Source: Corbicula japonica
Lineage: Eukaryota; Mollusca; Bivalvia; Venerida; Cyrenidae
Length of the DNA: 64,000 nt
NCBI GenBank assembly: GCA_038501625.1
Contig: JAZAYU010000185.1
Location: forward strand, 744,001 to 808,000
Direction of reading: 5' to 3'
The translations under genes were made by a program, and so were the position numbers. The notes under the pieces were generated by a model, which did no database searches, was not told the DNA's origin, and was given only the letters and a program-made list of their open reading frames with translations. This document shows, in pieces, positions 22,701 through 34,034 of the stretch (positions within the stretch are counted from its first letter, which is position 1; each line of letters starts with the position of its first letter).

Positions 22701-25222
22701 GCCAGTATGTCCAAGGTCAAGGTCACAGAAATTATTTCTGTTATTTGAAATGAATTTCTCTCTTACCATTCACTTGTTAATATTTTTGCTGATTGAACAT
22801 GAATGTATGGCCATAGTTGTTATTGTTTTAATCTTTAAATTGCATTTGTTTCAAATGATTCGAATAGTCGAGCACGCTGTCTCCTCTGACAGCTCTTGTT
22901 ATACATCACATGAAATACTGTTGTTTCTTTTACTTACTTAGAAATATAATGTTTCCAGATAACTGGAGCGAGAAGGCCAAACGCAGGAAGACCACAGGTA
23001 CAGGCCGTATGAGTTACCTTAAAAAAGTCTACAGAAGATTCAGGTATGTTATCATGGATTTGTTTTTTTGGCAGATTTTGTTTATTTATACCTATTAAAT
23101 ATAGGAATCACTCTCCACTGCCTGTGATGTGTCTGTCTCTCAGTTCATCCATATTGCCTAATCCTGATTTCATGTCTGGGTCATATCTTCATTTGTAATT
23201 GTATTGCATAAGTGACCACCTTATCATGAGGATGTGTTCCAAACCTCAGTCATTGGCACAAGATCATAAAACGGGGATTGTACACCAGTCTCAAATCTCA
23301 AGCATCTGATTGGCTGAAATTGAGACTAATCTCGATTTCAGCCAATAAGTTTTATGATCTCCTGCCATGGTCACAGTAACCCTCTGAACTTTGTTTGCCA
23401 TATAAGCCTTACTGATGTTGGCTCATGTTTTGGTCTTGGTCTTTATAGTTGCATTTTAAATAATTTGGCTGAAGCCACTAACATAGTTTGATAATATCTC
23501 GTGCACAAGATCCTTATTCCTGTATTGAATGTCCAGGTCTCAGTAAGGGGGTCAGGATTTGTTGTAACCATTTAGTCCATGTATAATGATTTTATCACAT
23601 CTGTACCATCTGAGCTGTACGAAGTAGTCACATATTGGTCATAAACATTTTTAGCTCGACTATTCGAAGAATAGGGGAGCTATCCTACTCGCCCCGGCGT
23701 CGGCGTCCGTTAAACAAAAAATGCACTTTGGTCCATTACTTGAAAACTACTTGAGATATTGCCTTGAAACTTGAAATATATTTTCACCATCAAAATCTAC
23801 ATCATAACCATCAAGACCCATAACCCTTCTTCCAATATTTTTCAAATTATGCCCCTTTTTCGCTTACATTTTGTGTTAAGCAAAATATACAGTCGGCCCT
23901 TAACTTCGTTATGAATGGAGGGATTTCAAAATAACTTGGCACAAATGTTCACCATGAAATGGCAGTGTATCGCGTATTATTCCCATCATTGCACTTGAGT
24001 GTCTGAAAATGATGCATAGCGGGGCATCCGTGTCCTATGGACACATTTCTAGTTTCACTTATATTTTCACTTCAGTGCACTTCATCGATAACTTTGCAAA
24101 TACTTAAGGTATCAACTTCAAACTACCATTATATTTTCATTTCAGTTCTTTTTTATGTAATATTACTGAAGTGATTGATATTTGACTAAAAGTAAATGTC
24201 TCTAATAAAAAATTACTAACAAGTTTTCTAACAAATTCAGAAATATTTCATAGTTATTCCCCTATTCAGTTTAATATTTATAGTACATTTAGGAATTATT
24301 TCTGTTATTTGAAAAGAATTTCTCCCGTACCATTCACTTGTTAATATTTTTCCTGATTGCACATGAATGTATGGCCATAGTTGTTATTGTTTTAATCTTC
24401 AAATTACATTTTTTTCAAATGATTCGAATAGTCGAGCATGCTGTCTCCTCTGACAGCTCTTGTTGATGAATCTAAAAGCATGCAGTGTAGATCCTGATCA
24501 GATGGCACGGATGTGCCAGCTGATCTGTTTGTCCATACGATAGAGGCACATATATCTATGAAGGGAAGAGTTGACATGTTAATTGTTGCGTCCTCATCTG
24601 TTAGCATTGTATCCCTTTACTAGTTATACAGTCAAATCTGTATTAAGCAGCCACCCATTGGAGTGACAAAAAGTGGCTGCTTAACACAGGTGGCTGTTTA
24701 AAACCAGTAAATTTGGAATAAAATGCAGATGGCTGCAAAGGCAGGTTAAACTTTATTATCATGGGTCACTGTGCACCCATGGAGTGACAGAAAGTGGCTG
24801 CTTAACATAGGTTGCTGTTTAAGACCAGTAAAATTTGAATAAATGTCAGTTTAGGACAAACTGGCTGCTTAAGACAGGTGGTTGCTGAATGCAGATGGCT
24901 GCTAAGGCAGGTTAAACTGAACTATCATGTATGCAAGCAATGTAGATCCAGATCAGCTGACACATACATCTACACTCATTGCTTCTTGGTCAGAAATAAC
25001 CTAATGAATTGAAAGCGGACAGTGCAGATCCTGATCAGATGGTCAAACGTGCCTGCTGATCTGAATTTATAATGTTCGCCCAAAAGATAAGTCCCATGGA
25101 ATAAACTTTCAGTTAAGGATTACTTTACTTTGTTTTGCAGGAATGGTTTCCGTGAAGGAACAGCTCCAAAGCCGAGACGTGTGGGAGCAGCGGCACCATC
25201 CTCCGCTGTGGCTACTAAATAA
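16733..25222 (+). CDS. RPL37: 60S ribosomal protein L37 (eL37), complete
   Basis: eL37 is a zinc-binding protein of the large cytosolic ribosomal subunit, contacting 5.8S/28S rRNA. Four exons: 16733-16735 (the ATG only), 20423-20558, 22959-23043 and 25141-25222; phases agree and give 101 residues plus TAA (human 97). The sequence begins [21 protein letters not shown], carries the C2C2 zinc ribbon at Cys19, Cys22, Cys34 and Cys37, then [20 protein letters not shown] and [14 protein letters not shown], all hallmarks of the family. The first donor is gttggt, directly after ATG. A poly(A) signal AATAAA is at 25247. Each of the three introns carries one family C element in the same orientation. 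Divergent from FBXO4. Confidence 0.95.
17290..17420. repeat. Family A fragment
   Basis: RPL37 intron 1. Keeps the right half (gatcctgatcagactccatg ... gctgatctggatctacact) and part of the centre (gcagaaataacctaattaat). Confidence 0.65.
18103..19987 (+). mobile_element. Family C Helentron-like element (copy 1)
   Basis: Starts TTTTTAGCTCGACTATTC and ends GTCGAGCATGCTGTC...CAGCTCTTGTT. The 14-bp CTCGACTATTCGAA near the left end recurs inverted near the right end, followed by the hairpin GCTGTC-tcctct-GACAGC. The middle is four to six ~125-bp tandem units (tgaatggagggatttcaaaa, caaggtcaaggtcactgtta). No transposase; non-autonomous. In RPL37 intron 1. Confidence 0.8.
20105..20325. repeat. Family A palindromic MITE, right end decayed
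   Basis: TTAA-CCCTTTACTCCTTAG start; both hairpin halves present; the right end reads gtgagtaaacggtaaa. About 100 bp upstream of RPL37 exon 2. Confidence 0.75.
20680..20815. repeat. Imperfect long palindrome
   Basis: aagatggcgtgatccggcc ... ggccagatcaagcgatctt with inner gcagtaat / attaccgc blocks and a loop resembling that at 5192. Preceded by tatgcaagaaaaagtatc, which also occurs, inverted, at the right side of the 5119-5271 hairpin. Confidence 0.65.
20997..22900 (+). mobile_element. Family C Helentron-like element (copy 2)
   Basis: Fills most of RPL37 intron 2. Full left end (TTTTAGCTCGACTATTCGAA, then the CG-rich tcggcgtcggcgttcccgtc) and full right end (ttcgaatagtcgagcacgct). About eight central tandem units, more than copy 1. 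Right end 58 bp before exon 3. Confidence 0.8.
23257..23362. repeat. Family B fold-back element, shortened
   Basis: Arms acaagatcataaaacgggga and the facing ttttatgatct; one arm has lost the gatgcttgagatttgag block. RPL37 intron 3. Confidence 0.7.
23648..24464 (+). mobile_element. Family C Helentron-like element (copy 3, short)
   Basis: RPL37 intron 3. Both ends intact, but only one central unit remains, so the element is ~0.8 kb. Its right 500 bp are nearly identical to copy 1 and to the inverted copy at 46040. Confidence 0.82.
24467..24575. repeat. Family A half copy
   Basis: Directly abuts the right end of family C copy 3. Contains tgcagtgtagatcctgatca and the end gaagggaagagttga. Confidence 0.6.
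24630..24920. repeat. Degenerate repeat of the AGTGGCTGCTTAA type
   Basis: Two to three ~110-bp units sharing ggagtgacaaaaagtggctg, ggtggctgtttaaaaccagt and atggctgc. RPL37 intron 3. Confidence 0.65.
24930..25090. repeat. Family A partial copy
   Basis: Centre and both inner hairpin halves (caatgtagatccagatcagc ... ggtcagaaataacctaatga). About 50 bp before RPL37 exon 4. Confidence 0.65.
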
Positions 25223-25296
25223 GTTATACTCTGTACAGCCTAACAAAATAAAGAGAAAAAAACCAGTTGCTTCATTGTCTTTTGTAAATAATACTG

Positions 25297-26335
25297 TCTG
25301 TCAATAGACAGTTACCACTCCGTCTGTCACACTTCGTTTCCGCTCAATAACTTGAGTACCCTTTGGCCCAGAGCATTCAAACTTCATAGGGTGATAGCCC
25401 TTATTGAGTAGAAGAACCCTATTGATTTTGGGGTCAGTAGGTCAAGGTCACAGGGGCCGGAAGTGTGAAAACCGTTTCCGCTCAATAACTCGAGTACCCT
25501 TTGACCCAGAGCATTCAACCTTCATAGGATGATGGCCCTTATTGAGTAGAATAATCCTATTGATTTTGGGGTCAGTAGGTCAAAGGTCACAGGGGCCCGA
25601 AGAGTGAAAACCGTTTCCACGCAATAACTCAAGTACCCTTTGGCCCAGAGCATTCAAACTTCATAGGGTGATAGCCCTTATTGAGTGGAAGAACCCTTTT
25701 GATTTTGGGGTCAGTAGGTCAAGGTCACAGGGGCCCGAAGAGTGAAAACCGTTTCCACTCAATAACTCAAGTACCCTTTGACCCAGAGAATTCAAACTTC
25801 ATAGGGTGATAGCCCTTATTGAGTAGAAGAACCCTATTGATTCGGGGGTCAAGGTCACAGGGGCCTGAAGAGTGAAAACCGTTTCCACTCAATAACAGGA
25901 GTTCTATTTCACCCAGAGCCTTCAAACTTCATACGATGGATGTCCTTATTGAGTAGAGACTACTATTGATTTTGGGGTCAGTAGGTCAAAGGTCACTGGG
26001 GCCCGAAGAGTGAAAACCGTTTCCGCTCAATAACTCAAGTACCCTTTGACCCAGAGCATTCAAACTTCAATTGGTGATAGCCCTTATTGAGTAGAACTCT
26101 ATTCAATTGGGGTCAAGGTCACGGGGGCCTGAAGAGTGTAAACCGTTTCCGCTCAATAACAGGAGTTCTATTTTACAAAGAGATTTCGAACTTCATATAA
26201 TGGATGTCCATTTTGAGTAGACTCCTATTGATTTTGGGGTCAGTAGGTCAAAGGTCAAGGTCACATGGGCCCCGAAGAGTGAAAACCGTTTCCACTCAAT
26301 AACAGGAGTTCTATTTCACCCAGAGCCTTCAAACT
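25297..26335. repeat. ~138-bp minisatellite, first block
   Basis: About seven units containing gtgaaaaccgtttccactca, ttgacccagagcattcaaac, cccttattgagtagaagaac and ttttggggtcagtaggtcaa. Starts right after the RPL37 poly(A) site. Continues at 27137 after an insertion. Confidence 0.88.
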
Positions 26336-27136
26336 TTTGCAAGTTTTATCGCCGATACCCAGATCTAATTCATAAATACAGGTGCAGTTTAAAATCATTA
26401 TTGCAACAAGGTATTTCACAGCCGGTTTTTTATGGAGATTTAATTTGCAAACTTAAGAAGATAAAAGGCAATGTTAATTTCTCCTGGCTATTCGTAAAAA
26501 CCATCTGTAAATATAAAAAGAAAGGTTACCAACATGATATTTTACAGCGCTCTGCAGGCCTGGTGATTAACCCATCTACAGTTGATCATTATGCTTACCT
26601 CTTTGGTTGCACGACGGTGGCAGGGGTTTAAGAGTTTATGAAGGTTTACTGGGAAATCTTTTCTTAAAAGAACCTAGACACTCGATTTGTTTCTTTTATC
26701 CCTGTCATCGTGTTCTTGCTGATTTTACTCCAGGAGCTCTGGTCTCAGTAAGATCATTGAGTATCCGCCCTTTGGCTTTGCAATGCTATTAGCTTCTTAT
26801 GTTTTATATGTTTGTATGCTTTTGCATGCAACATTGTTGAGCCGATGGGTGGGTTGGAGTTATTTCACCAAGACAACTTGTACTTGTTTTGTGATATGAG
26901 AACCTGTTGGGCAAGTGTGAAGTTGGTGCACCCTAGAACCTGGTTTAAACCCCCAGTGGCAAATTGTTTTGCCACTGACCACCCCTCGGGTTCTCACTTT
27001 TGTTAATTGTTTGTGGCGTCCATATTGAAATTGATTATTGTAATAGGTATGTTTTCTTTTCCTCCCTACTGTTTGGCTGTGTGGGGAGGCTGTGTCTGCT
27101 GGATGTGGCCATCCCTGATATGCATATTTCACTTTT
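26336..27136. mobile_element. Insertion with retroelement-like ORF remnant
   Basis: About 800 bp that splits a minisatellite unit (caaactt | catacgat). A 76-codon open frame at 26401-26631 (+) encodes GISQPVFYGDLICKLKKIKG and is followed by further broken frames. It looks like the remains of a transposon protein, but I do not recognise the family. No TIRs or LTRs found. Confidence 0.5.
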
Positions 27137-27362
27137 TTCATACGATAAATGTCCTTATTGAGTAGAGGACTCCTATTGATTTTGTGGTCAGTAGGTCAAA
27201 GGTCAAGGTCACAGGGGCCGGTTGAGTGAAAATGGTTTCCTCTCACTAACTGGAGTTCTATTTTACCTAGAGCCTTCAAACTTCTTAGGATGGTTGCTGT
27301 TATAGACTTGAAGAACCCTGTTGATTTTGGGGTATGTAGGCCAGAATTCAACATTACAGGCC
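27137..27362. repeat. ~138-bp minisatellite, second block
   Basis: Resumes with catacgataaatgtccttat and about one and a half units, more diverged than the first block. Confidence 0.8.
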
Positions 27363-27379
27363 GGTAGAGAGAATAACTT

Positions 27380-27470
27380 ACTGTGTTATATTGATGACAT
27401 TTTAGTACTCATTAACTTCTTGCATTATATTGATGACATTTTAGTTTTCAGTAACCACATACATAGATGA
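27380..27470 (+). pseudogene. Possible reverse transcriptase remnant (YIDDILV)
   Basis: Two adjacent copies, in two frames, of a stretch reading YIDDILV; the second continues FSN as in Ty3/gypsy-type reverse transcriptases. Nothing else of the domain survives in frame. Confidence 0.35.
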
Positions 27471-29496
27471 TCATGTCATTTCCTTGGCCTTCCTTCAAGA
27501 GGGCGCAGGGGGGAGACATGCGTTTTTCACAAAAAAAATCTAGTTTTATGTTTTACTTGCTATGGAATTTGAATTAATCCCTCTGATCAAGATCAGGAAC
27601 ACAGTTCGGTATTGCAGGCCTCCTAGTGAAACCTTTTATTTCAGATCCTACCTTCAAAACCTTTGATTTTTCTGGAAAAAAACTTTAAAATGCCCAAATA
27701 GCCTGTAATTTTCACAAAAAACTATATTTTTGTTCAGACTGATTGCCGTGCCAGGCAGTTTGAAGCAAGAAATGGTTGCACTTCTGTATTTCTTCCCCCT
27801 TGTAAGTGTTGTTATTGGGATACTGCTTGTGAATCATAATGTGTAATTCAAATGATATGGGATAATATCAGACATGCCTATTTCGGATACCTCAGGTTTT
27901 GGAGTGTGGGTTTCAAAATATAAATTTACTTGTTTTAGTATTTGTAATACATAAATATAATGTGTTTTCAACAAGAATTCCCACAATAATAGCCTTTATT
28001 TACTATTTATTTTTTAATATTTTGACACTAAAAGGCCTTTATTTCCATAGATTGGAGCCTTCATAAAAACCTGAATTTTTGTTCAGGCATGCTCGAAGGC
28101 CTGGTATTGCCACCGTTGAGCCTATTTCTGGTTTTCTGCAAATTTTCCAACTGCTGTCTGCTAAAACATTTTCTGACTTCCAATTTAACAGTTGTGTCTT
28201 AAAATATAAAACATGAAACGTTCAGTTTCTTTGTGTGTGAAAAATAAATTTTGTCTCAAAGAAAAAGTAAGGCAGCATTTTACATGTTTTTCCATTGGTT
28301 ATTCCTCAAATTTGTTCAGTCGATTTTATTGTTTCTATCAAATATAGAGCTTTTAGAAGCCTGATAAAAACTGTAAGTTAATCGAAATTGCAAGTATTTA
28401 TCTGTGCTACTTTGCCCTACTAAATGGTTTCAATTTCATCAATGTAAACCTATTGTAATAATGGTAACTTTCTATTTATGGCTAATATAATTGTTGTGTT
28501 GGCAACATTATAAGAGTAATGATAATATAGGGTTGATTCAATGAAATTTTTTTAGGCATTATCAACATGATGTGCTCTGGAAATGCCACTGTTCACCCTT
28601 GTTAGTTTTGTTAAGTTTGAACTAGGCAACCCTCTGAGATAACCAATAAGCAACTAAAATTTCATGAAATGAGCCTGATTCAGACAAATCGATAAAACAT
28701 TTTTATGCCCCCTCCACCCCCCCTCCCCCAAAAGTGGGAGGCATAAAGAGTTGCACTCTTTTTGTAAGGGCATCCCCCAAATCTTGTGGCATTAACTCTT
28801 TAACTCTTCATTAACTATCGGGCGGATTTCTTTCAAACTTGCACAGATCATCAAGCAGGATGTTGTAGATGATTGTGTAAAAACTATAGTTTCTGTAAAG
28901 ATTACTTTTGCAGATAAACAAAAAGAGAACAACTATAACCAGTATATTTTATTGATTCCCAATTTAATAACATGATACAAAATGACAAAATGCATACGTA
29001 TTCTTTACTGAAGCAGTTTAGCAATGAGATTCCAGAAACAGTTTGTTAACATTTACTATGGTATCATTTTTCTTTCACGGAGAATAATTTTCACTCCAAA
29101 GCCAAAAATAATTTTTCGCCAGGAAAATTTTTTATTCATTTTATTATTCTTGTAAAGTAAGTTATTACACAGTTAAATTTTGGGCTTACTTCTAGTGCGA
29201 GATATGCTAAAAATTTAACCCGCACAAAATATGATACCACAGTAATTGCTGCAGCGAGTCTACTTCAACAAATCTGTAATTACACAGCAGAATTGTACAC
29301 ACCAAAAAAATCATAAATTGATCTTGAAAATTTGAAAATCACCACTGTGTATGAAAATACTCTCCTATTACTGGTAAATTAACATAACTAACTTTACATA
29401 ATATCACAAACTTATGTTTACAAAATGAATAAATAACACAGAATGTGTTTCTAAAAAGAATCAAAATGTTCATACAAAACAACCTCATTTCAGTCG
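27470..29496. other. Intergenic, no gene recognised
   Basis: AT-rich sequence between convergent RPL37 and TMEM59. At 28706-28760 is a gccccctccaccccccctcc stretch paired with gtgggaggcataaagagttg, resembling the start of the repeat at 55565. A TIR pair tactatggtatcattttt / atatgataccacagta at 29052-29243 marks a small MITE. Confidence 0.55.
29052..29243. mobile_element. MITE with TACTRTGGTATCAT ends
   Basis: Facing ends tactatggtatcattttt and aaatatgataccacagta. A related element with ctactacagta end is nested at 39656-39861. Confidence 0.65.
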
Positions 29497-29909
29497 TCAA
29501 CCCTTTCCTTCATAGACACACCTTTATTGAATGGACGAACAGTGTAGATCCAGATCAGCTGGAACATCCGTGCCATCTGATCAGGATCTTAACTGTTCGC
29601 CTCTTGATTCATTAGGTTTTTGACCAAAAAGAGACCAGTGCAGATCCTGATCAGACAGCACAGATGTGCCAGCTGATCTGTTAAACATTTACTCCATATA
29701 AACACTTTTTTACACATGTGCGACCATTGTACATCCAGATCAACATGCACATCCATGCTGTCTGATCAGGATCTGCAATGTTTGCTGTTTGGTCAGAAAT
29801 AACCTTATCTATAAACATTGCTAACAGTGCAGATCCTGAAGTGCTGGCTGATCTGAATCGACACTTTAAGCCCATGCCATATAGGCGTGCATAGAGAAGA
29901 AAAGGTTAA
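29497..29909. repeat. Two family A copies side by side
   Basis: First copy starts caaccctttccttcatagac; the second begins near 29689 (tttactccatataaacact) before the first has reached its right end, and finishes gaagaaaaggttaa. Looks like one element inserted into, or recombined with, another. Confidence 0.7.
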
Positions 29910-30671
29910 AGACCACACAGTCTATCCTGTTTTAATATTTCCACTTACATTTTCATAAAGAACAGGTTCAAATGAGCCACATTGTGTGGAAAGTATGTCT
30001 TCAAGACATCATTCCTAGAAATTACGTTATCAAGTTGCCCTATTCTCAAGCATTGAAGCATATTGCCATATTACATATATAATGCAAAATTATAATTTGT
30101 TTAACTAACTCTACTCCATGTATAACCGTATGGGAGACCAGTGCAGATCGAGATCAGCCAGAACACTGTTCACCCATGGATAACAGCAGTATCTGTGTAG
30201 GAAAGGGTTAAACAAAAATTATTATTTGTTCTTTCTAAACATAGGAAAAAAACTGAAATGTTTAAATAAAACAAAATACGAATTTCCCAAAATGAGGCTC
30301 AAATGATACGTACACTGTGTACACCAACATGAAAAAGTGTGTGACTCCATTAAGGTAAATAAAGGTACCTGTCCTAACATTATCACACATACAGAAATCG
30401 GTTATTTCCATCCTACACAAGCACTTCTTTCTCGCTTATGAGTAGCACAATGAACAAATTTACAACACCAATTAATTTATCTATATAATGACTAAGAGAA
30501 AACTTCAAGAAATACCCCGTTATCCCGCATTGGGCTGAACTTGTGAGTGTTAACGCCTTGAACACGTGATCTTGCTTTAGTATATATAACAAAACATTTA
30601 CATTGTGTTTAGTCTGGGTCCATCCTAGAACTGTATCATTGTTACCATCTTCTCTTTGTTATTTTATCTTT

Positions 30672-30817
30672 GCCCAAGATCATAAAACTAAATCTGGAGA
30701 TCAGTCTCAAATCTCAAGCATGTGATTGGCTGAAATGGCGACCAGTCGCCATTTCAGCCAATCAGATCCTTTAGATTTGAGACTGATCTCCAAACTTAGT
30801 TTTATGATCTTGGGCCC
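30672..30817. mobile_element. Family B fold-back element (near-perfect)
   Basis: Arms gcccaagatcataaaacta / tagttttatgatcttgggc; centre ggcgaccagtcgcc; inner ctgattggctgaaatgg on both strands. 146 bp with essentially no loop. Confidence 0.88.
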
Positions 30818-30865
30818 TGAATACTGATAAAAGAATACTCATGCCATGTAAAATTGTCTTATTAC

Positions 30866-31480
30866 CTCTTTACTTCATAGATTTGGTTTTTATCCTGTGT
30901 GTTGATCCAGATCACCCTGCACATCAAGACAGTCTGATCAGAATCTATACAAGTTGCTTTTACATACTAGTGCATTAGGTAGTTTGTAACCAAGAGTTGA
31001 ACAGTCAAATCCAGATCATACTGCACAGAATGATGTCTATGCTGATCTAGACCTTCACTGTTGACCCACTGGTGTTCCACATTAAAAATGGCCAATGTTT
31101 GAAGACTGTAAAGTCGCCTGTCATGATTTTTAATTAGATTCGACAACATTTCTGTCACATGGGTGAATAGTGTAGATCCAGATCATTTGGCACATCTGGC
31201 CTGAAGGTTATAAAGCTGAGCATGTAAACCAGTCTCAAATCTCAAGCATCTGATTGGCTGAAATGGCGACTGGTCGCCATTTCAGCCAATCAGATGCTTG
31301 AGATTTGAGACTGGTTTCCATGCTCAGCTTTATAACCTTGGGCACTGGGCCATATGATTCAGATCAACACCATTTGCTTCTTGGTCAAAAATGTCCTAAT
31401 GAAACTAGAAGTACTTGAAAACAGTGCAGATCAAGAACAGTTCACTTGTGATTTAATTTATATCTACTTAGTAAAGGATA
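30866..31480. repeat. Family A copies broken by family B
   Basis: One decayed copy (30895-31070) and a second (31158-31440) that is split by the palindrome at 31199. Core blocks agtgtagatccagatcat and cttggtcaaaaatgtcctaa are readable. Confidence 0.6.
31199..31343. mobile_element. Family B fold-back element nested in family A
   Basis: Variant with arms aaggttataaagctgagcat / atgctcagctttataacctt, same subtype as the nested copy at 12167; the arms are almost perfectly complementary. Confidence 0.88.
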
Positions 31481-31485
31481 TATTA

Positions 31486-31667
31486 GGGCTGTTCCAGGAA
31501 AAAAGGAGTGGGGGGGTGGTGGAACGGAACTTAAAAATGGGGGTACCACCAACACAATTATATGTATTTTCAAACAATACATTTGCTTCCATGAATCACC
31601 CCCCACCCATCAAATTTTAATAAATTTCAGTTCCACCCCCCTCACTCCTTTTTTCCTGGAACAGCCC
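31486..31667. mobile_element. 182-bp MITE with GGGCTGTTCCAGG ends and TTA duplication
   Basis: Terminal inverted repeats of about 25 bp (gggctgttccaggaaaaaag and its complement), flanked on both sides by TTA. The interior is G-rich/C-rich mirrored (ggtggaacggaac / gttccacccc). Confidence 0.88.
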
Positions 31668-31842
31668 TTAATGAAATAGTAATATTCTATCACCTTGAAA
31701 TTACATGGCATCACTGTAAACAATAGGTTATGTGATCAAAATTAGTTTCCGTGGTAATCACATTTTTTGTCATTGCAAAAAAGAGTGATTCAGAAGTACA
31801 GTAAAACCCCTCATAAAAACCACCCTGAAATTAAGAACACCT

Positions 31843-31990
31843 GGGCCCAAGATCATAAAACTAAGTTTGGAGATCAGTCTCAAATCTCAAGCATCTGATT
31901 GGCTGAAATGGCGACCAGTCGCCATTTCAGCCAATCAGATTCTTGAGATTTGAGACTGATCTCCTGATTAAGTTTTATGATCTTGGGCCC
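31843..31990. mobile_element. Family B fold-back element (near-perfect)
   Basis: Full GGGCCCAAGATCATAAAACT arms on both sides, 148 bp, centre gcgaccagtcgc. Best intact copy in the window. Confidence 0.9.
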
Positions 31991-32044
31991 TGCATTTTAA
32001 GACTACTATTTCAAAGTCCCTTTGAACAGTTTTGCACTATTTTC

Positions 32045-32510
32045 CACCCCAAAATTAAGATCATTCAGCTATAAAGAGTATTCCACCCCCAAAATTAAGA
32101 TCATCGAGCTATAAAGAGTATTCCACCCCAAAATTAAGATCATCCAGCTATAAAGAGTATTCCACCCCCAAAATTAAGATCATCAAGCTATAAAGAGTAT
32201 TCCACCCCAAAATTAAGATCATCCAGCTATAAAGAGTATTCCACCCCAAAATTAAGATCATCCAGCTATAAAGAGTATTCCACCCCAAAATTAAGATCAT
32301 CCAGCTATAAAGAGTATTCCACCCCAAAATTAAGATCATCCAGCTATAAAGAGTATTCCACCCCAAAATTAAGATCATCCAGCTATAAAGAGTATTCCAC
32401 CCCAAAATTAAGATCATCCAGCTATAAAGAGTATTCCACCCCAAAATTAAGATCATCCAGCTATAAAGAGTATTCCACCCCCAAAATTAAGATCATCCAG
32501 CTATAAAGAG
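32045..32510. repeat. 39-bp satellite, ~12 copies
   Basis: Unit starts attccaccccaaaattaaga and ends tcatccagctataaagagt. Period 39 = 13 codons, so the - strand stays open as a repeat of MILILGWNTLYSW; this is a by-product of the period, not a gene. A few units have an extra C (period 40). Confidence 0.92.
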
Positions 32511-33389
32511 CACTGAAGTCCACTCCTAAAGGTGGTCTAAATAGCCATCAATAGCACTTTAGTCCCAGATATGGTCTTTATAACGAGGTTTCACTGTATC
32601 TACAATCATTTTACAATATACTGTTAAGTTTGAACCCAGCCTAATCAATTCTGAACATCCTTCAACTTTGCATGTTTTTTGTCCCAACACACAAGGTTCT
32701 GACACAATGCATTTGGCTAATTTTAATCAACATCCTTCCGACACAATTGACTTGACATGTTTTTTTCACCAATCTGTTCCAAGTATGAGGTTCAGTAAAT
32801 GCATCATTTATGTTTATCTTGCCAACACCAAATAATGTCATAACCAAGATTTGCACAAAAAGTTGAACGAAAACCTATAAACTGAATTCAGGATTTTTTT
32901 TAGGGTGCGGCTTATATTCGGATGCGGCCAATAAAATAGCGCTTATGGTACTGAAACAATTAAGCCATCCGGCCAATACACGTGCAATTACGGTACTGAA
33001 ACAATTAAGCCATCTGTGCCAAAGTATTTTCCTTATATTTAGTCAAAGGATGTTCAGAACGGGTATTGTGTCTACACCACCATACATGAACGTCCAGTTA
33101 ACAAAAAATATGTTTTCCTATAAAATTAAAATAATAACTAGAAACATTTTTTTATGTTAACCGGACATTATGTCATCTACTATAAAGTGTATTTCTTCTC
33201 CAAATATCTAAATTTATCACAAACACATAAAGCAGAAGTCAGAATACTTGCAGCCCAATTTAAATGTAATATAGTATTTCACCAAATTTGTTGTTTTCTT
33301 GATACAATGTGTACTCGGTTGAAATATGCTGTGTAAAAACCCTGGTTTATGAAAAATCTTATTTGGAGTCTATAAACATGATTGTATTT

Positions 33390-33553
33390 TAGAGCTCTCA
33401 CTAGACTTGCAAATCAGGGAGAAGTTTTGTCATAATTTTACAGAATTATGGATAAGTTTGCAGTCAACAGCATTCTTTCCCTATATAGCCTATAGCTCAA
33501 AGAAACGAAAAGCCTGGTCACTTCTCCCAAGTATCCCTCTAGAGAGAGCCCTG
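33390..33553. mobile_element. hAT-like MITE, AGAGCTCTCACTAGA end
   Basis: Facing ends agagctctcactagacttg and cctctagagagagccctg, with gggagaag / cttctccc inward. Smaller, inverted relative of 39552-39954. Confidence 0.7.
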
Positions 33554-33595
33554 TATTTAAAGTATTTAATAAAAACTTACAAAATTGTTATCTGA

Positions 33596-33827
33596 TTAAC
33601 CATTTACTTCATATATATGCATTTTAACGTGTGAGCAACCAGTCTAGATCCAGATCAGCCAACACATCTACACTGTCTGATCAGGAACTACACTGTTTGC
33701 TTTTTGGTCAGAATCACCTATAATAATCAAAAAGCGAACAGTGCAGATCCTGATCAGATGGCATAGATGTGCTGGCTGATCTGAATCTACACTGTTCACA
33801 CATGCGATAAAAGGATGGAGTAAAACT
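33596..33827. mobile_element. Family A palindromic MITE
   Basis: TTAA-CCATTTACTTCATATATATG start; right end decayed to gataaaaggatggag. Four hairpin blocks present. Confidence 0.78.
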
Positions 33828-34034
33828 AGATTTTGAGTTTACCAAGAACAAGTACCAAGAAAACAACAATCTGGCGGGCAAACAACCAACAAAATACCAA
33901 ATATATTGAAAGGAACACACTTCTATAGCAGTATCACACTAGTAATCTTCAAAATAACTTAAATAATTAATTTTGCTTTGTGAAAACACTTTATATTTTC
34001 GTCCTAAAAATGTGAATAAGCAGCTTTCGGCACC

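Larger units (their letters stand above)
31798..32598. mobile_element. TACAGTRAAACCCC element with nested repeats
   Basis: Ends tacagtaaaacccctcataa and ttataacgaggtttcactgta face each other. Inside lie a family B palindrome and the 39-bp satellite. Same family as 9908-10090. Confidence 0.75.

Noticed and set aside
16736..25140. snoRNA in RPL37 introns, as in vertebrates
   Set aside because: I found no box C/D pair with flanking stem outside the repeats; the introns are mostly family C sequence.
32148..32456. 102-codon - strand frame repeating MILILGWNTLYSW
   Set aside because: The 39-bp satellite period is a multiple of three, which keeps the frame open. No start context, homology or exon structure supports a gene.
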